64,000 nucleotides of DNA from JBASRP01 sp044866075 (GTDB taxonomy: Bacteria > Actinomycetota > AC-67), in the NCBI GenBank assembly GCA_044866075.1, contig JBIOTQ010000115.1:27383-91382 (forward strand). Reading direction: 5' to 3'. A program made the translations under genes and the position numbers. Positions 18,729-30,375 of this stretch are shown here, in pieces. The notes under the pieces were generated by a model. That model saw only the letters and a program-made list of their open reading frames with translations. It was not told where the DNA came from and ran no database searches. Position 1 is the first letter of the stretch. Each line of letters opens with the position of its first letter.

Positions 18729-19693
18729 GCCGCGACCTCCTGCCGTCGTTGCGTACGCCGGACCACCCACTTCTGGTCGATGCCCAGGTGCAACCACGAG
18801 AACACAGCAGCTATCCCGCAGATGAGGCTCGCGAGTCCGAGCAACGAGTGGAAGGAGCCGCCGCTCGTGAATGTCGTCCACTGACCGGCCAGCCGCGAGA
18901 GGATCCCGAATTGCAGCGCGAGCCCCGCGCCGACGACAGCATGCATACCTGTCGAGCGGATGGCGTCGTCGGCTTCCACGAGTCCCTCGGAGACGGCCGG
19001 CTGCGGCCGGTGCACGATCCGACGCGTGGTGACCTCAACGATGATGACAAGAAGGATCGCGATCCCGCCCCACGCGAGAGCCTCGCCGAGATCGGGCCGC
19101 GTTCCGAGATTGTCCCCGCGAAATGCCGGATGGCCCTTCGGTATGAGCTGCCACACGGCAACGAGAGCGACGGTTGCGAGAGACACGGAACGCATCAGGA
19201 TCGTCGCGACGGGAGTGATGTAGTCGTTGATCCGCCGCGGCGCGAGGGCAGCGGCACGCGGCGCACCCGGCTGCGGACGGAACGCCCAGAGTTCGGCGAT
19301 CGCCGCCCCCAGGAGATAGCCGCCGAACACCGCGCGCAACCCGCCAACGCCCGCCTTGTCCTGCCCAACGGCGACACCCACGATCACATAGGTGGCGTAC
19401 CCGACCAACCCGCCGGCCGCACGGAAGCGCCTGCCGCGACGGAGGTAGCGGTGCACGACCTCCCGGTTTTCGTCCGTGATGGCGACCCCGTGCTTCTTCG
19501 TCCACCCTTTCAGGTAGTCCTCGCGAAGGAAGAACCCGTCGCGGATGATGAACGCGGCGACCGTCAGCAGCACGCCCACGGTGATGGCCTCGATCATGCC
19601 AAAACCCCACAGGTAGACGGACGAGAGCAGGAGGCCGATCACGATGATCGGCGGCGCGGCGAAGGACAGGATCTTCTTGGTCGTTGCGTTCAT
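18725..19693 (-). CDS. Polytopic membrane protein co-transcribed with a GntR regulator
   Basis: 322 residues with about eight hydrophobic segments (for example PPIIVIGLLLSSVYLWGFG near the N-terminus). A charged cytoplasmic stretch follows the second segment (REDYLKGWTKKHG...RRGRRF). I do not recognise the family. YtrA-type regulators commonly sit next to transporter or membrane-stress genes, so an envelope function is likely. The ATG at 19693 is preferred because a G-rich ribosome-binding site lies upstream; an in-frame GTG 9 bp earlier is possible. Confidence 0.75.
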   Translation of the reverse strand: MNATTKKILSFAAPPIIVIGLLLSSVYLWGFGMIEAITVGVLLTVAAFIIRDGFFLREDYLKGWTKKHGVAITDENREVVHRYLRRGRRFRAAGGLVGYATYVIVGVAVGQDKAGVGGLRAVFGGYLLGAAIAELWAFRPQPGAPRAAALAPRRINDYITPVATILMRSVSLATVALVAVWQLIPKGHPAFRGDNLGTRPDLGEALAWGGIAILLVIIVEVTTRRIVHRPQPAVSEGLVEADDAIRSTGMHAVVGAGLALQFGILSRLAGQWTTFTSGGSFHSLLGLASLICGIAAVFSWLHLGIDQKWVVRRTQRRQEVAA

Positions 19694-19722
19694 CGCACCC
19701 ACCCCCCCAGGCTCCCGTAGCC

Positions 19723-19770
19723 CTTTGTATCAACGCCTCAATACAATAATACAAAGTAGAAGGCTGTCAA
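19723..19770 (-). promoter_or_regulatory. Promoter with GntR-type operator
   Basis: On the minus strand TTGACA (19765-19770), a 16-bp spacer and TATTGT (19743-19748). Perfect 8-bp inverted arms CTTTGTAT (19723-19730) and ATACAAAG (19749-19756) flank the -10, one inside the spacer and one near the predicted start point. An AT-rich repeat of this kind is typical of YtrA-type GntR operators and would block RNA polymerase, which fits autorepression of the membrane protein-GntR operon. Confidence 0.8.
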
Positions 19771-19831
19771 GAGGAATCTTGGGGCCTAGGCGGTGCGGGC
19801 CAAGCGACGGAGACGGGACTCTTAGACCTCG

Positions 19832-21517
19832 TCAGCCGCAGACGGCTCCGCGGCTCGCGCTCGAGACAAGACGCGCGTATTTGGCCAGCGCGCCCGTCGT
19901 ATAGCGCGGGGGTGGCGGCGACCAATCCTGGAGCCGCAACGCGATCTGGTCCACCGGCACGTCCATGTCGAGGCGGCGGTTCGGGATGTCGAGGATGATC
20001 TGATCGCCTTCGCGGAGGAGGCCGATCGGACCGCCGTCCGTCGCCTCAGGAGCGATGTGCGCAACCATGTTGCCGTGGGTCGCGCCGGAGAAGCGGCCGT
20101 CGGTGATGAGGCACACGTGGTCGCCGAGACCGGCGCCGTTCACGGCGCTCGTAACGGCCAGCATCTCGCGCATGCCGGGGCCACCGCGCGGCCCCTCGTA
20201 ACGGATCACGATCACGTCGCCGCGCTTGATACGTCCCTGCACGACCGCGTCGAACGCGTCCTCTTCGCGGTCGAAAACCCGGGCCGGGCCTTTGAAGACG
20301 GTGTCGTGCAGGCCGGCCATCTTCGCGACGCACCCCTCCGGCGCGAGCGAGCCGCGCAGGATGGCGAAGCCTCCCATCGCGGAGATCGGTTCGGCGAGCG
20401 GGTGGACGACCTCGCGATTGGTCGGCGTCCCCGCGCCTTCTAGGTTCTCCGCCACCGTCTTGCCGGTGACCGTCAGTGCGTCGCCGTCGATGAGTCCGGC
20501 GTCGAGCATCTCGCGCATGATCGCCGGGATGCCGCCCGCGCGATCGATGTCGAGCATGACGAAGCGGCCCCACGGTTTCATGTCGGCGATGATCGGCGTC
20601 CGGCGGGCGATGCGGTCGAAGTCGTCGATCTCGAGCTCGGCGCCGACCTCGTTCGCGATGGCGAGGAGATGCAGGACGGCGTTCGTCGATCCTCCACAAG
20701 CGACGACGACGGCGATGGCGTTCTCGAGCGCGGTCTTCGTGATGATGTCGCGCGGCGTGATGCCCAACTCGAGGAGGTTCAGCACCGCTTCGCCGCTCGC
20801 ACGCCCGAACGCGTCGCGCCGCGGATCGACGGCGGCGGGGCTTGCGCTTCCGGGCAACGAAACGCCGAGCGCCTCGAGCGCGGTGGCCATCGTGTTGGCG
20901 GTAAACATCCCACCGCACGCGCCCGCACCGGGGCAGGCGTTCCGTTCCAGCTCCCGAAGGTCGTCGTCGCTCATCGTTCCCGCCGCGTGCGCGCCGACCG
21001 CTTCGAAGACGTCTTGGATCGTCACGTCGTGGCCCTGGAACTGCCCGGGGAGGATCGTGCCGCCGTAGAGGAACACGCTCGGCAGGTTGAGCCGGGCGGC
21101 TCCCATCACCATGCCGGGCAGCGACTTGTCGCACCCAGCGATGGTGACGAGGCCGTCGAAGCGTTCGGCGTGCGCGACGAGCTCGACCGAATCCGCGATG
21201 ATCTCGCGACTCACGAGCGATGCGCGCATGCCTTCGTGGCCCATCGAGATGCCGTCCGACACCGCGATCGTCGTGAACTCGACCGGCACTCCCCCGGCCG
21301 CGCGCGCGCCCTCCTTCGCCGCTTTCGCGACGCGGTCGAGGTTGAAGTTGCAAGGGGTCACCTCGTTCCAGGAGGAGGCGACGCCGATCTGCGGTTTGTT
21401 GAAGTCCTCTTCCGAGAAACCGACGGCCCGGAGCATCGCGCGGGCCGGCGCGCGCGCCGGGCCCTCGGTCACCTCGCGGCTGCGGTGGCGCGGGTCGGCT
21501 TTCGTTCTCTGGGGCAT
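19832..21517 (-). CDS. ilvD: Dihydroxy-acid dehydratase
   Basis: Dehydrates dihydroxyisovalerate and its isoleucine counterpart, the step after IlvC. 561 residues, with Fe-S ligand cysteines in [11 protein letters not shown] and [16 protein letters not shown], an N-terminal SWNEVTPCN motif and the conserved C-terminal GRFSGATHG. It is separate from the ilvBNC operon and shows no attenuator of the leuA/ilv type upstream. The ATG start follows a purine-poor region, so translation may be modest. Confidence 0.97.
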   Translation of the reverse strand: MPQRTKADPRHRSREVTEGPARAPARAMLRAVGFSEEDFNKPQIGVASSWNEVTPCNFNLDRVAKAAKEGARAAGGVPVEFTTIAVSDGISMGHEGMRASLVSREIIADSVELVAHAERFDGLVTIAGCDKSLPGMVMGAARLNLPSVFLYGGTILPGQFQGHDVTIQDVFEAVGAHAAGTMSDDDLRELERNACPGAGACGGMFTANTMATALEALGVSLPGSASPAAVDPRRDAFGRASGEAVLNLLELGITPRDIITKTALENAIAVVVACGGSTNAVLHLLAIANEVGAELEIDDFDRIARRTPIIADMKPWGRFVMLDIDRAGGIPAIMREMLDAGLIDGDALTVTGKTVAENLEGAGTPTNREVVHPLAEPISAMGGFAILRGSLAPEGCVAKMAGLHDTVFKGPARVFDREEDAFDAVVQGRIKRGDVIVIRYEGPRGGPGMREMLAVTSAVNGAGLGDHVCLITDGRFSGATHGNMVAHIAPEATDGGPIGLLREGDQIILDIPNRRLDMDVPVDQIALRLQDWSPPPPRYTTGALAKYARLVSSASRGAVCG

Positions 21518-21595
21518 CGCGCGAAAGGATACCGGCTCCGCCCACCGTTCGGTCCCGAAGGGCCGCGGGCGACGAGGCTCGAATATCCTCGGGCT

Positions 21596-22597
21596 ATGAG
21601 ACGGCGCTCGGGGGCGCGGATCCTCCTAGGGTGTGTTGCGCTGGGCGTCCTCGTTCCGTCCTGCCTCTTCGTGCCGGGCAACAACCCCGTCGACGCCTAT
21701 CGGTCGGCGCGGAGGCTGGCGGAGTTCGATGAGGTGGACCCAAGGATTCCGCACATCACGATCGTGCTCCACGCGTTCCGCGAGGACGCGATCGACGTCT
21801 ATTCGCCCGGCTCTGAGGAAGAACAGATCTTTATCGCCGAGGCTGCCGCGGCATCCTTCGGTGAATCGTTCCCCGTCGCGGAGCCGAACTTCTTCGAGGA
21901 CAACCGCGCGGATGTGCAGCTCGGGCACAGGCTGCTCAAACGTGAGGGAGACCTCTACACCCTGACCGTGCCGACTCAGGGACTGCAGGCCGCGGTCGAG
22001 AGCCGTGAATACTCGGGTTTCGATCTCCTCATCTGTCCGCCGAATGCAGAAGCCGTCTTCCTCGCTTCCCGACCTCCGGATTTCGAGGCGTGTATCAACG
22101 GCCGGGCATGGGAGGTCGGCGACGAGCGCCTGACCGTCACGGTGACCGTCCGTCCACGAACCGCCCACTACCTCATCTTCGTGGCCTCGGTCATCCTCGG
22201 CCTCGTGCTGCTGGGCGCGCTCGCATGGTTCGTCGGGAGCCGCTTGCGCGAGGGGCCGTTCCGGAACCGAACCTCGTCGGCGGTCGCGCTCGGCCTGATC
22301 GTCGGGGTGCTCGCGGGAGGCGGCGTCGCGTGGTCGATCGCCAGCGCGGCGATGCAGCTGGGCCCCTCCGACAACATCGCCCTTTCGAAGGACCTCGGGG
22401 TCGGTCTTTATGCCTTGTCGGCCGCCCTCCCCGCTCTGGCGGGGGCGATCCCCGGCCTCATCTTCCTGATCCTTCTGGTGAAACGGCGGCCGTGGCCGGA
22501 TCAGCTCAGACCGGAACTGCCGGCGTTCCCGCCACCCCCGCCGCCCGGCGGCCCCGGATCATCTCCACCGCCGCCGCTTCCGTTCGGCGGTCGCTAG
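21596..22597 (+). CDS. Membrane-anchored protein with Pro-rich tail, 333 aa
   Basis: Begins [23 protein letters not shown], a signal or anchor segment ending in a possible lipobox (LVPSC). A soluble extracytoplasmic domain of about 170 residues with two further cysteines follows, then three membrane spans (about 200-225, 230-255, 270-300) and a Pro/Gly-rich cytoplasmic tail. I do not recognise the family. The proline-rich tail is similar in style to those of the two convergent paralogues next door. It ends 4 bp into the stop of the convergent gene. Confidence 0.7.
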   Translation: MRRRSGARILLGCVALGVLVPSCLFVPGNNPVDAYRSARRLAEFDEVDPRIPHITIVLHAFREDAIDVYSPGSEEEQIFIAEAAAASFGESFPVAEPNFFEDNRADVQLGHRLLKREGDLYTLTVPTQGLQAAVESREYSGFDLLICPPNAEAVFLASRPPDFEACINGRAWEVGDERLTVTVTVRPRTAHYLIFVASVILGLVLLGALAWFVGSRLREGPFRNRTSSAVALGLIVGVLAGGGVAWSIASAAMQLGPSDNIALSKDLGVGLYALSAALPALAGAIPGLIFLILLVKRRPWPDQLRPELPAFPPPPPPGGPGSSPPPPLPFGGR

Positions 22598-23337
22598 GAG
22601 GGTCCGGCCACGCCGGGTGTTCCGGGCGGGGTCGGCGCCGGGCCTTCCCACACGGGAGCACCTCCGGCGTCGATGCCGAGCCCTCGCAGGAGCGCATCCT
22701 CCATCGCTTCGTCGTCGTCGAAATGTCCGTTGCCGTCCCCCATCGTCTTGTACCGCCACACCATCCCCCAGATTCCCGCGGTGATGATGGTCAGGAAGAT
22801 GTACAGTCCGGTGCTCCGTCTCTGCACGGGTTTCCGTCGCGGCGGGATCGCAGAGGACATCCCGAGCTTCTGCATGATCCACTCGGCGTTCGCTGCGTAA
22901 CTCGACTCCCATTCGTCGAAGAAGATCAGATCCCTGTTGAGGAAGTGGTTGATGTAGGCGCCGACCAAGATCCCCACGTAGGGGATGAAGCGGAGGATCA
23001 TCCAGAGCACAGGCTCGCGCTTGTTGCGAAGCTCGAAGGCGTCGATCTGCTGGTAGATACGCGACAGATTGTCGAGTCCTTCGGCGACCTCTTCCCGACG
23101 GCCGGCCGACTCGGCACGCGTGTTGAGCGTGTGCCAGAAGTACGACATGAACGCGAGCCGGCGTCGCGCGTGCTCGCTGCGTCGCTGGACGAGGCGGTAG
23201 GTCCCGTAATGCACGTAGAAACCGAACGTGATGATCGTCCAGCCGAGATAGCTCCAGTAGTTGAAGCGATAGTCGGTCTCGCCTCGTCTGCGAACCTCGG
23301 CGACGAGGAATTGTTCGTAGCTAAGTTGCGTAGCCAT
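22594..23337 (-). CDS. DUF4234-like membrane protein, paralogue B
   Basis: 247 residues. It shares its order of motifs with the next gene: LSYEQFLVAEVRRR, DYRFNYWSYLGWTI, YGTYRLVQRR, RRRLAFMSYFWHTLN, AYINHFLNRD, FFDEWESSYAANAEW, a second membrane segment, then DGNGHFDDDEAMEDALLRGLGI and a Pro/Gly tail. Two to three hydrophobic segments suggest membrane location. The last segment and WRYKTMGDGN resemble DUF4234-type proteins. Function unknown. It starts at the stop of its paralogue and is co-transcribed. Confidence 0.78.
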   Translation of the reverse strand: MATQLSYEQFLVAEVRRRGETDYRFNYWSYLGWTIITFGFYVHYGTYRLVQRRSEHARRRLAFMSYFWHTLNTRAESAGRREEVAEGLDNLSRIYQQIDAFELRNKREPVLWMILRFIPYVGILVGAYINHFLNRDLIFFDEWESSYAANAEWIMQKLGMSSAIPPRRKPVQRRSTGLYIFLTIITAGIWGMVWRYKTMGDGNGHFDDDEAMEDALLRGLGIDAGGAPVWEGPAPTPPGTPGVAGPS

Positions 23338-24164
23338 CAGGGCCGGTCCCGCGGCGCTTGGGGAGGCGGCAGGTGGCCGCTAGGCCCGAACTGGTGGCTC
23401 TCGTGCAGTGGCAGGGGCCCCGGGAGATCGGCCGGCGGTTCTCCAACGCCGGGTGTGCCCGGGGGGTTCACGAAGCCTGATCCCCACGCGGGAACGGCGC
23501 CCGGATCGACGCCAATCCCCCGCAGCAGCGCGTCCTCCATCGCGGCGTCGTCGTCGAAGTGGCCGTTCCCGTCGATCATGGTCTGGTACCGCCAAACGAG
23601 CGAGAAGATGCCGAACGTGATGACGGTCAAGAATACGTACAGCCCGGTGCTCCGATTGTGCACCGGTCTCGCTCTCTTCGGCACCGACACGGACATGCCG
23701 AGTCGCTGCATCACCCATTCGGCGTTGGCCGCGTAGCTCGACTCCCACTCGTCGAGGAAAACGAAGTCCTTGTTCAAGAAATGGTTGATGTAGGCGCCGA
23801 CGGGCCCGAAGACAAGGCGCAGGATCATCCAGAGGATCGACTCGCGTTTGTTGCGCAAGTCGTACGCGTCGACCTGCTGGTAGATCCGGGAGAGGTTGTC
23901 GAGACCCTCCGCGACCTCGTCGCGGCGGCCCGAGGATTCGGCGCGCTGGTTGAGCGTGTGCCAGAAGTAGGACATGAACGCCAGGCGCCGGCGAACGTGC
24001 TGCGCCCGGCGCTCGACGAGCTTGTAGGTCCCGTAGTGGCCGTAATAGGTGAACGTCAGGATGGTCCAGCCGAGGTAGCTCCAGTAGTTGAAGCGGTAGT
24101 CGGTTGCGTCGCGGCGACGCACCTCCGCCACCAGGAATTGTTCGTAGGTGAGCTGCTGACTCAC
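23337..24164 (-). CDS. DUF4234-like membrane protein, paralogue A
   Basis: 275 residues and clearly homologous along its length to the following gene; the C-terminal tail is longer and Pro/His-rich (…LPGPLPLHESHQFGPSGHL). The acidic DGNGHFDDDAAMEDALLRGIG segment is almost unchanged between the copies and could bind a divalent cation. The pair is a tandem duplication; the membrane segments are less conserved than the flanking polar motifs. No known function. Confidence 0.78.
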   Translation of the reverse strand: MSQQLTYEQFLVAEVRRRDATDYRFNYWSYLGWTILTFTYYGHYGTYKLVERRAQHVRRRLAFMSYFWHTLNQRAESSGRRDEVAEGLDNLSRIYQQVDAYDLRNKRESILWMILRLVFGPVGAYINHFLNKDFVFLDEWESSYAANAEWVMQRLGMSVSVPKRARPVHNRSTGLYVFLTVITFGIFSLVWRYQTMIDGNGHFDDDAAMEDALLRGIGVDPGAVPAWGSGFVNPPGTPGVGEPPADLPGPLPLHESHQFGPSGHLPPPQAPRDRP

Positions 24165-24225
24165 TGCGCCCTCCTTCGGCCGGGGCTAGCCTCACGTACG
24201 GGAGGGACAAGGTCAAACGAGTTCG

Positions 24226-24420
24226 TCAGAGGATCGCGCGGCACCATGAGCAGCGCGCCGGCGGGTCCCGGCGCGCGTCGTAGATGTTCGGCCTCTGACA
24301 GTTCCAACAGTGGACCGACGCGACGGCCGGCGTTGGCGATGAGGGCGGCCGGCTCGCGTGGTAGCCGGCGAGGAGCTTGTCGAGCTCGGGGTCGGCGCGC
24401 TTGCGGCGGCGGAAAGGCAT
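24226..24420 (-). CDS. Small zinc-ribbon protein, 64 aa
   Basis: The ATG at 24420 has GGGG-rich sequence upstream. The product begins with a basic patch (MPFRRRKR) and ends with two CxxC knuckles, HCWNCQRPN and RCSWCRAIL, about 18 residues apart, forming a rubredoxin-like zinc ribbon. It could bind nucleic acid or protein; no specific function can be assigned. An in-frame upstream start at 24447 would add nine residues. Confidence 0.6.
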   Translation of the reverse strand: MPFRRRKRADPELDKLLAGYHASRPPSSPTPAVASVHCWNCQRPNIYDARRDPPARCSWCRAIL

Positions 24421-24496
24421 CTCGCGACCCCCCGGGAGCGGATCCAACGTTCACCCGAGAGTAAACGCCGGGCGCCCGAAAGGCGAAACTCGGCCG

Positions 24497-25957
24497 CTAT
24501 GTCTCGCGGGCCAGGGCGGCCTGCAGGGATGCGCGGACGGCGTCGTTGTTCCCCTGGCCTTTGAGCGCGCGCTGGACCTGACCGATCAGGAATCCGAAGA
24601 CCTTCTCCTCGCCCGCGCGGAACCGCTCGACCTCCTTGGGGTGCGCCGCGAGGACCTCGGCCACGGTCGCGTCGATCTGCGACGTGTCCGAGACCTGCGC
24701 GAGGCCGCGCTCTTCGACGATCGCCGCCGGATCGGCTCCGGTGTCGAACGCATCCTGGAACACCTTCTTCGCCGTGTTGAGGTTGATCGTGCCGTTCCGG
24801 ACGAGGGCGATCAGCCCGGCGAGCGCCGGCGCCGGCACACGAACGTCCTCGATCCCGATGCCGGCAACGTTGAGCGCCCGCGCCAGCTCCCCGGACATCC
24901 ACACGGCGGCGTCGCGCGGAGCCACGTCCTGAGCGAGCAGGTCCTCGAAGTACGCGAGGCTCGCAGTCGACGCGCCGACGATGGCCGCCTGCTCGGCGGT
25001 GAGACCGTGCTCGCTCTCGAGGCGCGCGCGCCGCGCCGCCGGAAGCTCCGGGAGTTGTCCCCGCAGACCATCGATCCACGCGGCCTCGGGCTCTATCGGG
25101 ACGAGGTCCGGCTCCGGGAAGTACCGGTAGTCGAACGCCTCCTCCTTCGAGCGGAGCGTTTTCGTCACGCCGGCGGCTTCGTCGAAGTGCCGCGTCTCTT
25201 GCACCAGCCGATCGCCTTTGTCCAGAGCCGTACTCTGTCGCTCGATCTCGTAGGTCAGCGCGCGGCCCACCGACCGGATCGAGTTGAGGTTCTTGATCTC
25301 GACCTTCGTCCCGAACCCTTCGCCCGGCTTCCGCAGCGACACGTTCGCGTCGCACCGCATCGAGCCTTCCTCCATGCGGACGTCCGACACGCCGAGCGCC
25401 TCCAGGATCGACCGCAACTCGCCCACGTACCTCTGCGCTTGCGCCGGGGAGCGGATGTCGGGTTCCGAGACGATCTCGACGAGCGGGATACCGGCGCGGT
25501 TGTAGTCGACGAGCGAATACTTCGCTTCGTGGATCCGGCCTGTGGTCCCGACGTGCAACGTCTTCCCGGTGTCCTCCTCGAGATGCACGCGCGTGATGCC
25601 GACGCGGCGCGTGTCGCCGTCGACGGCGACGTCGAGGTACCCGGCGATACACAGCGGAAGGTCGTATTGGGAGATCTGATAGTTCTTCGGCATGTCGGGA
25701 TAGAAGTAGTTCTTGCGGTGGAAGAGCGACCGCGGGGCAATCTCGCAGCCGAGCGCGAGTCCGATCAGCATCGTGTACTCGACCGCTTTGCGGTTGGCGA
25801 CCGGCAGAGATCCCGGCTCCCCGAGACACACGGGGCACGTGCGGGTATTCGGCTCCCCGCCGAAGGTCGTCGGACATCCGCAGAACATCTTCGACGCCGT
25901 CGCGAGCTCGACGTGGCACTCGAGCCCGATCACCGCTTCGTAGCCGTTGGCGCTCAC
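24497..25957 (-). CDS. gatB: Aspartyl/glutamyl-tRNA(Asn/Gln) amidotransferase subunit B
   Basis: Part of GatCAB, which converts Glu-tRNA(Gln) and Asp-tRNA(Asn) to the amidated forms. 486 residues: an N-terminal GatB cradle with ANGYEAVIGLECHVEL, the cysteine pairs of FCGCPTTFGG...CPVCLGEPGSLPV, GVTRVHLEEDTGK-like and SLVDYNRAGIPLVEIV motifs, and a C-terminal helical YqeY-like tRNA-binding domain. I chose the GTG start because GGAGGAG precedes it; it overlaps the preceding small membrane protein gene by GTGA. Last gene of the iscS-to-gatB operon. Confidence 0.96.
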   Translation of the reverse strand: MSANGYEAVIGLECHVELATASKMFCGCPTTFGGEPNTRTCPVCLGEPGSLPVANRKAVEYTMLIGLALGCEIAPRSLFHRKNYFYPDMPKNYQISQYDLPLCIAGYLDVAVDGDTRRVGITRVHLEEDTGKTLHVGTTGRIHEAKYSLVDYNRAGIPLVEIVSEPDIRSPAQAQRYVGELRSILEALGVSDVRMEEGSMRCDANVSLRKPGEGFGTKVEIKNLNSIRSVGRALTYEIERQSTALDKGDRLVQETRHFDEAAGVTKTLRSKEEAFDYRYFPEPDLVPIEPEAAWIDGLRGQLPELPAARRARLESEHGLTAEQAAIVGASTASLAYFEDLLAQDVAPRDAAVWMSGELARALNVAGIGIEDVRVPAPALAGLIALVRNGTINLNTAKKVFQDAFDTGADPAAIVEERGLAQVSDTSQIDATVAEVLAAHPKEVERFRAGEEKVFGFLIGQVQRALKGQGNNDAVRASLQAALARET

Positions 25958-26322
25958 GAGCTCCTCCGCGACAGGCCGTAGTACTCGCGCAGCTGCGGCC
26001 ATGTCTGGCTGGAGATCACGGCGATCGCGACGGTGACCGCCGTGCCGACCGGCAGCAGCAGCAGGAAGACGGTGCAGGCCACGAGGCCGAACCCGAGGCC
26101 CGCCGGGCCGCGGATCCCGGCGAGCAGCGCGCACGCGCCGCCGGCGACCATCAGCGTGCCGATCCCGGCCGGCACGGCCCACGCCGGCTCGTCGAACCCG
26201 TGCGATCCGCCGATCGCGAAGGACGTGATCGCCACGAACGCGCCGAGGATCGTTCCGATCCAACCGGAGAAGCGCAGCACGCGCACCGCGGCCGGGCGGA
26301 CGTCGGCGGCCGCGGTCGTCAC
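25954..26322 (-). CDS. Small membrane protein between gatA and gatB
   Basis: 122 residues with three or four hydrophobic segments ([59 protein letters not shown]) and a short charged tail. The GTG start overlaps the gatA stop (GTGA) and the stop overlaps gatB (GTGA), so translation is coupled on both sides. No recognisable family. Its position inside an otherwise universal operon suggests conserved linkage rather than a role in tRNA amidation. Confidence 0.75.
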   Translation of the reverse strand: MTTAAADVRPAAVRVLRFSGWIGTILGAFVAITSFAIGGSHGFDEPAWAVPAGIGTLMVAGGACALLAGIRGPAGLGFGLVACTVFLLLLPVGTAVTVAIAVISSQTWPQLREYYGLSRRSS

Positions 26323-27791
26323 CGCGCCTCCCACAGGGGCGGCGTCGGTGCCGGCCCGAGCGTCTGCTCCAACGCGTGCGCGGCGCGGAAGAGAAGCTCC
26401 TCGGACAGCGGCGGGCCGAGGACCTGGATCCCGACCGGAAGGCCGTCGTCGGACAAACCGCAGGGCAGGCTCACGCCGGCCGCGCCCGCGAGGTTGGACG
26501 GGATCGTGAACAGATCAGAGAGATACATCGCGAGCGGGTCGTCGGTCTTCTCGCCGATCTTGAACGCGGTCGTCGGGCTCGTCGGACAGATGAGGAAGTC
26601 GAACGTCTTGTACGCCTCGTCGAAGTCGCGGATGACGATCGTCCGCACCATCTGGGCCTTGCCGTAGTAGGCGTCGTAGTAGCCGGCCGACAGCGCGTAC
26701 GTGCCGAGCATGATGCGGCGCTTGACCTCGTCGCCGAAGCCGTGCGCGCGGCTGCGCATGTTCATGTCGACTACGTCGCGCGGATCGTCGGCGCGGTAGC
26801 CGTAGCGGACGCCGTCGTAGCGTGCGAGGTTCGACGAGCACTCCGCGGGGGCGATCAGGTAGTACGCGGACAGCGCCACGTCGAACGACGGCAGAGAGAC
26901 CTCGTCGACGTCGCAGCCGAGCGAGGCGAAGTGTTCGGCGGCCTCCTGGACGCGCGCCTTCACGCCGGGCTGCGTCCCCTCCCCCATCCCCTCGCGCACG
27001 ACGCCGACCTTGAGGCCCTCGACGCCGCGGTCGAGCGCGCCGACGTAGTCGGGAACCGGTTCCGTCGCGCTGGTCGAATCCATCGGATCGTGCCCGGCGA
27101 TCGTCTGCAGGACGGAGGCGGCGTCGCGCACCGTCCGCGCGAACGGTCCGATCTGGTCGAGCGACGAGGCGAAAGCGATGAGTCCGTACCGCGAGACGCG
27201 ACCGTACGTCGGCTTCACGCCGACGACGCCGCAGAGAGAGGCCGGCTGGCGGATCGAGCCGCCCGTGTCGGTACCCAGCGACACGGGCGCCATCCCCGCG
27301 GCGACGGACGCGGCGCTGCCGCCGGATGATCCACCGGGCACACGCGCGAGATCCCACGGGTTGCGCGTGGGGCCGAACGCGGAGTTCTCTGTCGAGGAGC
27401 CCATCGCGAACTCGTCCTGGTTCGTCTTGCCGAGGATCGGCATGCCGGCCGCGCGCAGTATCGACACGACGGTCGCGTCGTAGGGCGGGACGTAGTTCTC
27501 GAGGATCCGGCTTCCTGCGGTCGTGCGCACGCCGTCGGTGCAGAGCACGTCCTTGAGCGCGATCGGAACGCCGGCGAGTGGGCTCAGCGCCTTGCCGCGC
27601 GCGCGCGCTTCATCGACTGCATCCGCCTGCCCTCGCGCCTGGTCCGCGGTCACACTGAGGAACGCGTGGACCTCGGGGTCGAGCGCGTCGATGCGCGCGA
27701 GGTGCGCGTCGACGACATCGCGCGCGCTCGCCTCGCCGCTCGCGACGGCGCGCGCGATAGATGACGCGTCGAGTTGCCAGAGGTCGGCCAC
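26319..27791 (-). CDS. gatA: Aspartyl/glutamyl-tRNA amidotransferase subunit A
   Basis: The glutaminase/amidase subunit of GatCAB. 490 residues of the amidase signature family: catalytic Lys in GVPIALKD, the Gly/Ser-rich signature [17 protein letters not shown] and the nucleophile-containing [16 protein letters not shown]. The length and the C-terminal [22 protein letters not shown] region (shown in part) are those of GatA rather than general amidases. Flanked by gatC and gatB. Confidence 0.97.
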   Translation of the reverse strand: MADLWQLDASSIARAVASGEASARDVVDAHLARIDALDPEVHAFLSVTADQARGQADAVDEARARGKALSPLAGVPIALKDVLCTDGVRTTAGSRILENYVPPYDATVVSILRAAGMPILGKTNQDEFAMGSSTENSAFGPTRNPWDLARVPGGSSGGSAASVAAGMAPVSLGTDTGGSIRQPASLCGVVGVKPTYGRVSRYGLIAFASSLDQIGPFARTVRDAASVLQTIAGHDPMDSTSATEPVPDYVGALDRGVEGLKVGVVREGMGEGTQPGVKARVQEAAEHFASLGCDVDEVSLPSFDVALSAYYLIAPAECSSNLARYDGVRYGYRADDPRDVVDMNMRSRAHGFGDEVKRRIMLGTYALSAGYYDAYYGKAQMVRTIVIRDFDEAYKTFDFLICPTSPTTAFKIGEKTDDPLAMYLSDLFTIPSNLAGAAGVSLPCGLSDDGLPVGIQVLGPPLSEELLFRAAHALEQTLGPAPTPPLWEAR

Positions 27792-27794
27792 TTG

Positions 27795-28088
27795 TTACTG
27801 CTCCTCGATGATCCGTGGGACCTTGAAGCGGCCGTCCTCGACCTCGGGCGCGGTGGAGAGCGCCTTGCCTTGCGGGAGGCACTCGCTGATCTCGTCGTCG
27901 CGGAACACGTTCACGAGCGGGAGCGCGTGGGAGGTCGGCGGGACGTCGTCCGCCGCGACCTCGCTGACCCGTGCGGCGTGATCGAGGATCGCCGAGAGCT
28001 GCGCGCCGAACCGCGTCACCTCGTCGTCGGACAGAGCGAGGCGCGCGAGCCGCGCGACGTGGAGGACCTCTTCCCGGGAGAGCTGCAT
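27795..28088 (-). CDS. gatC: Aspartyl/glutamyl-tRNA amidotransferase subunit C
   Basis: 97 residues. GatC wraps around and stabilises GatA. The family pattern is clear: LSREEVLHVARLARLALSDDE at the N-terminus and the basic C-terminal V(E)DGRFKVPRI. It lies 3 bp upstream of gatA and 9 bp after the ligA stop in the same operon. Confidence 0.95.
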   Translation of the reverse strand: MQLSREEVLHVARLARLALSDDEVTRFGAQLSAILDHAARVSEVAADDVPPTSHALPLVNVFRDDEISECLPQGKALSTAPEVEDGRFKVPRIIEEQ

Positions 28089-28097
28089 GGCGGCAGT

Positions 28098-30310
<2,213 letters not shown>

Positions 30311-30375
30311 GAGGACCTCCGCGTCGGCTACCGCGTCATTATAGGTCGGGGCGAGGGCCGTTTCGGGCGCCGCGG

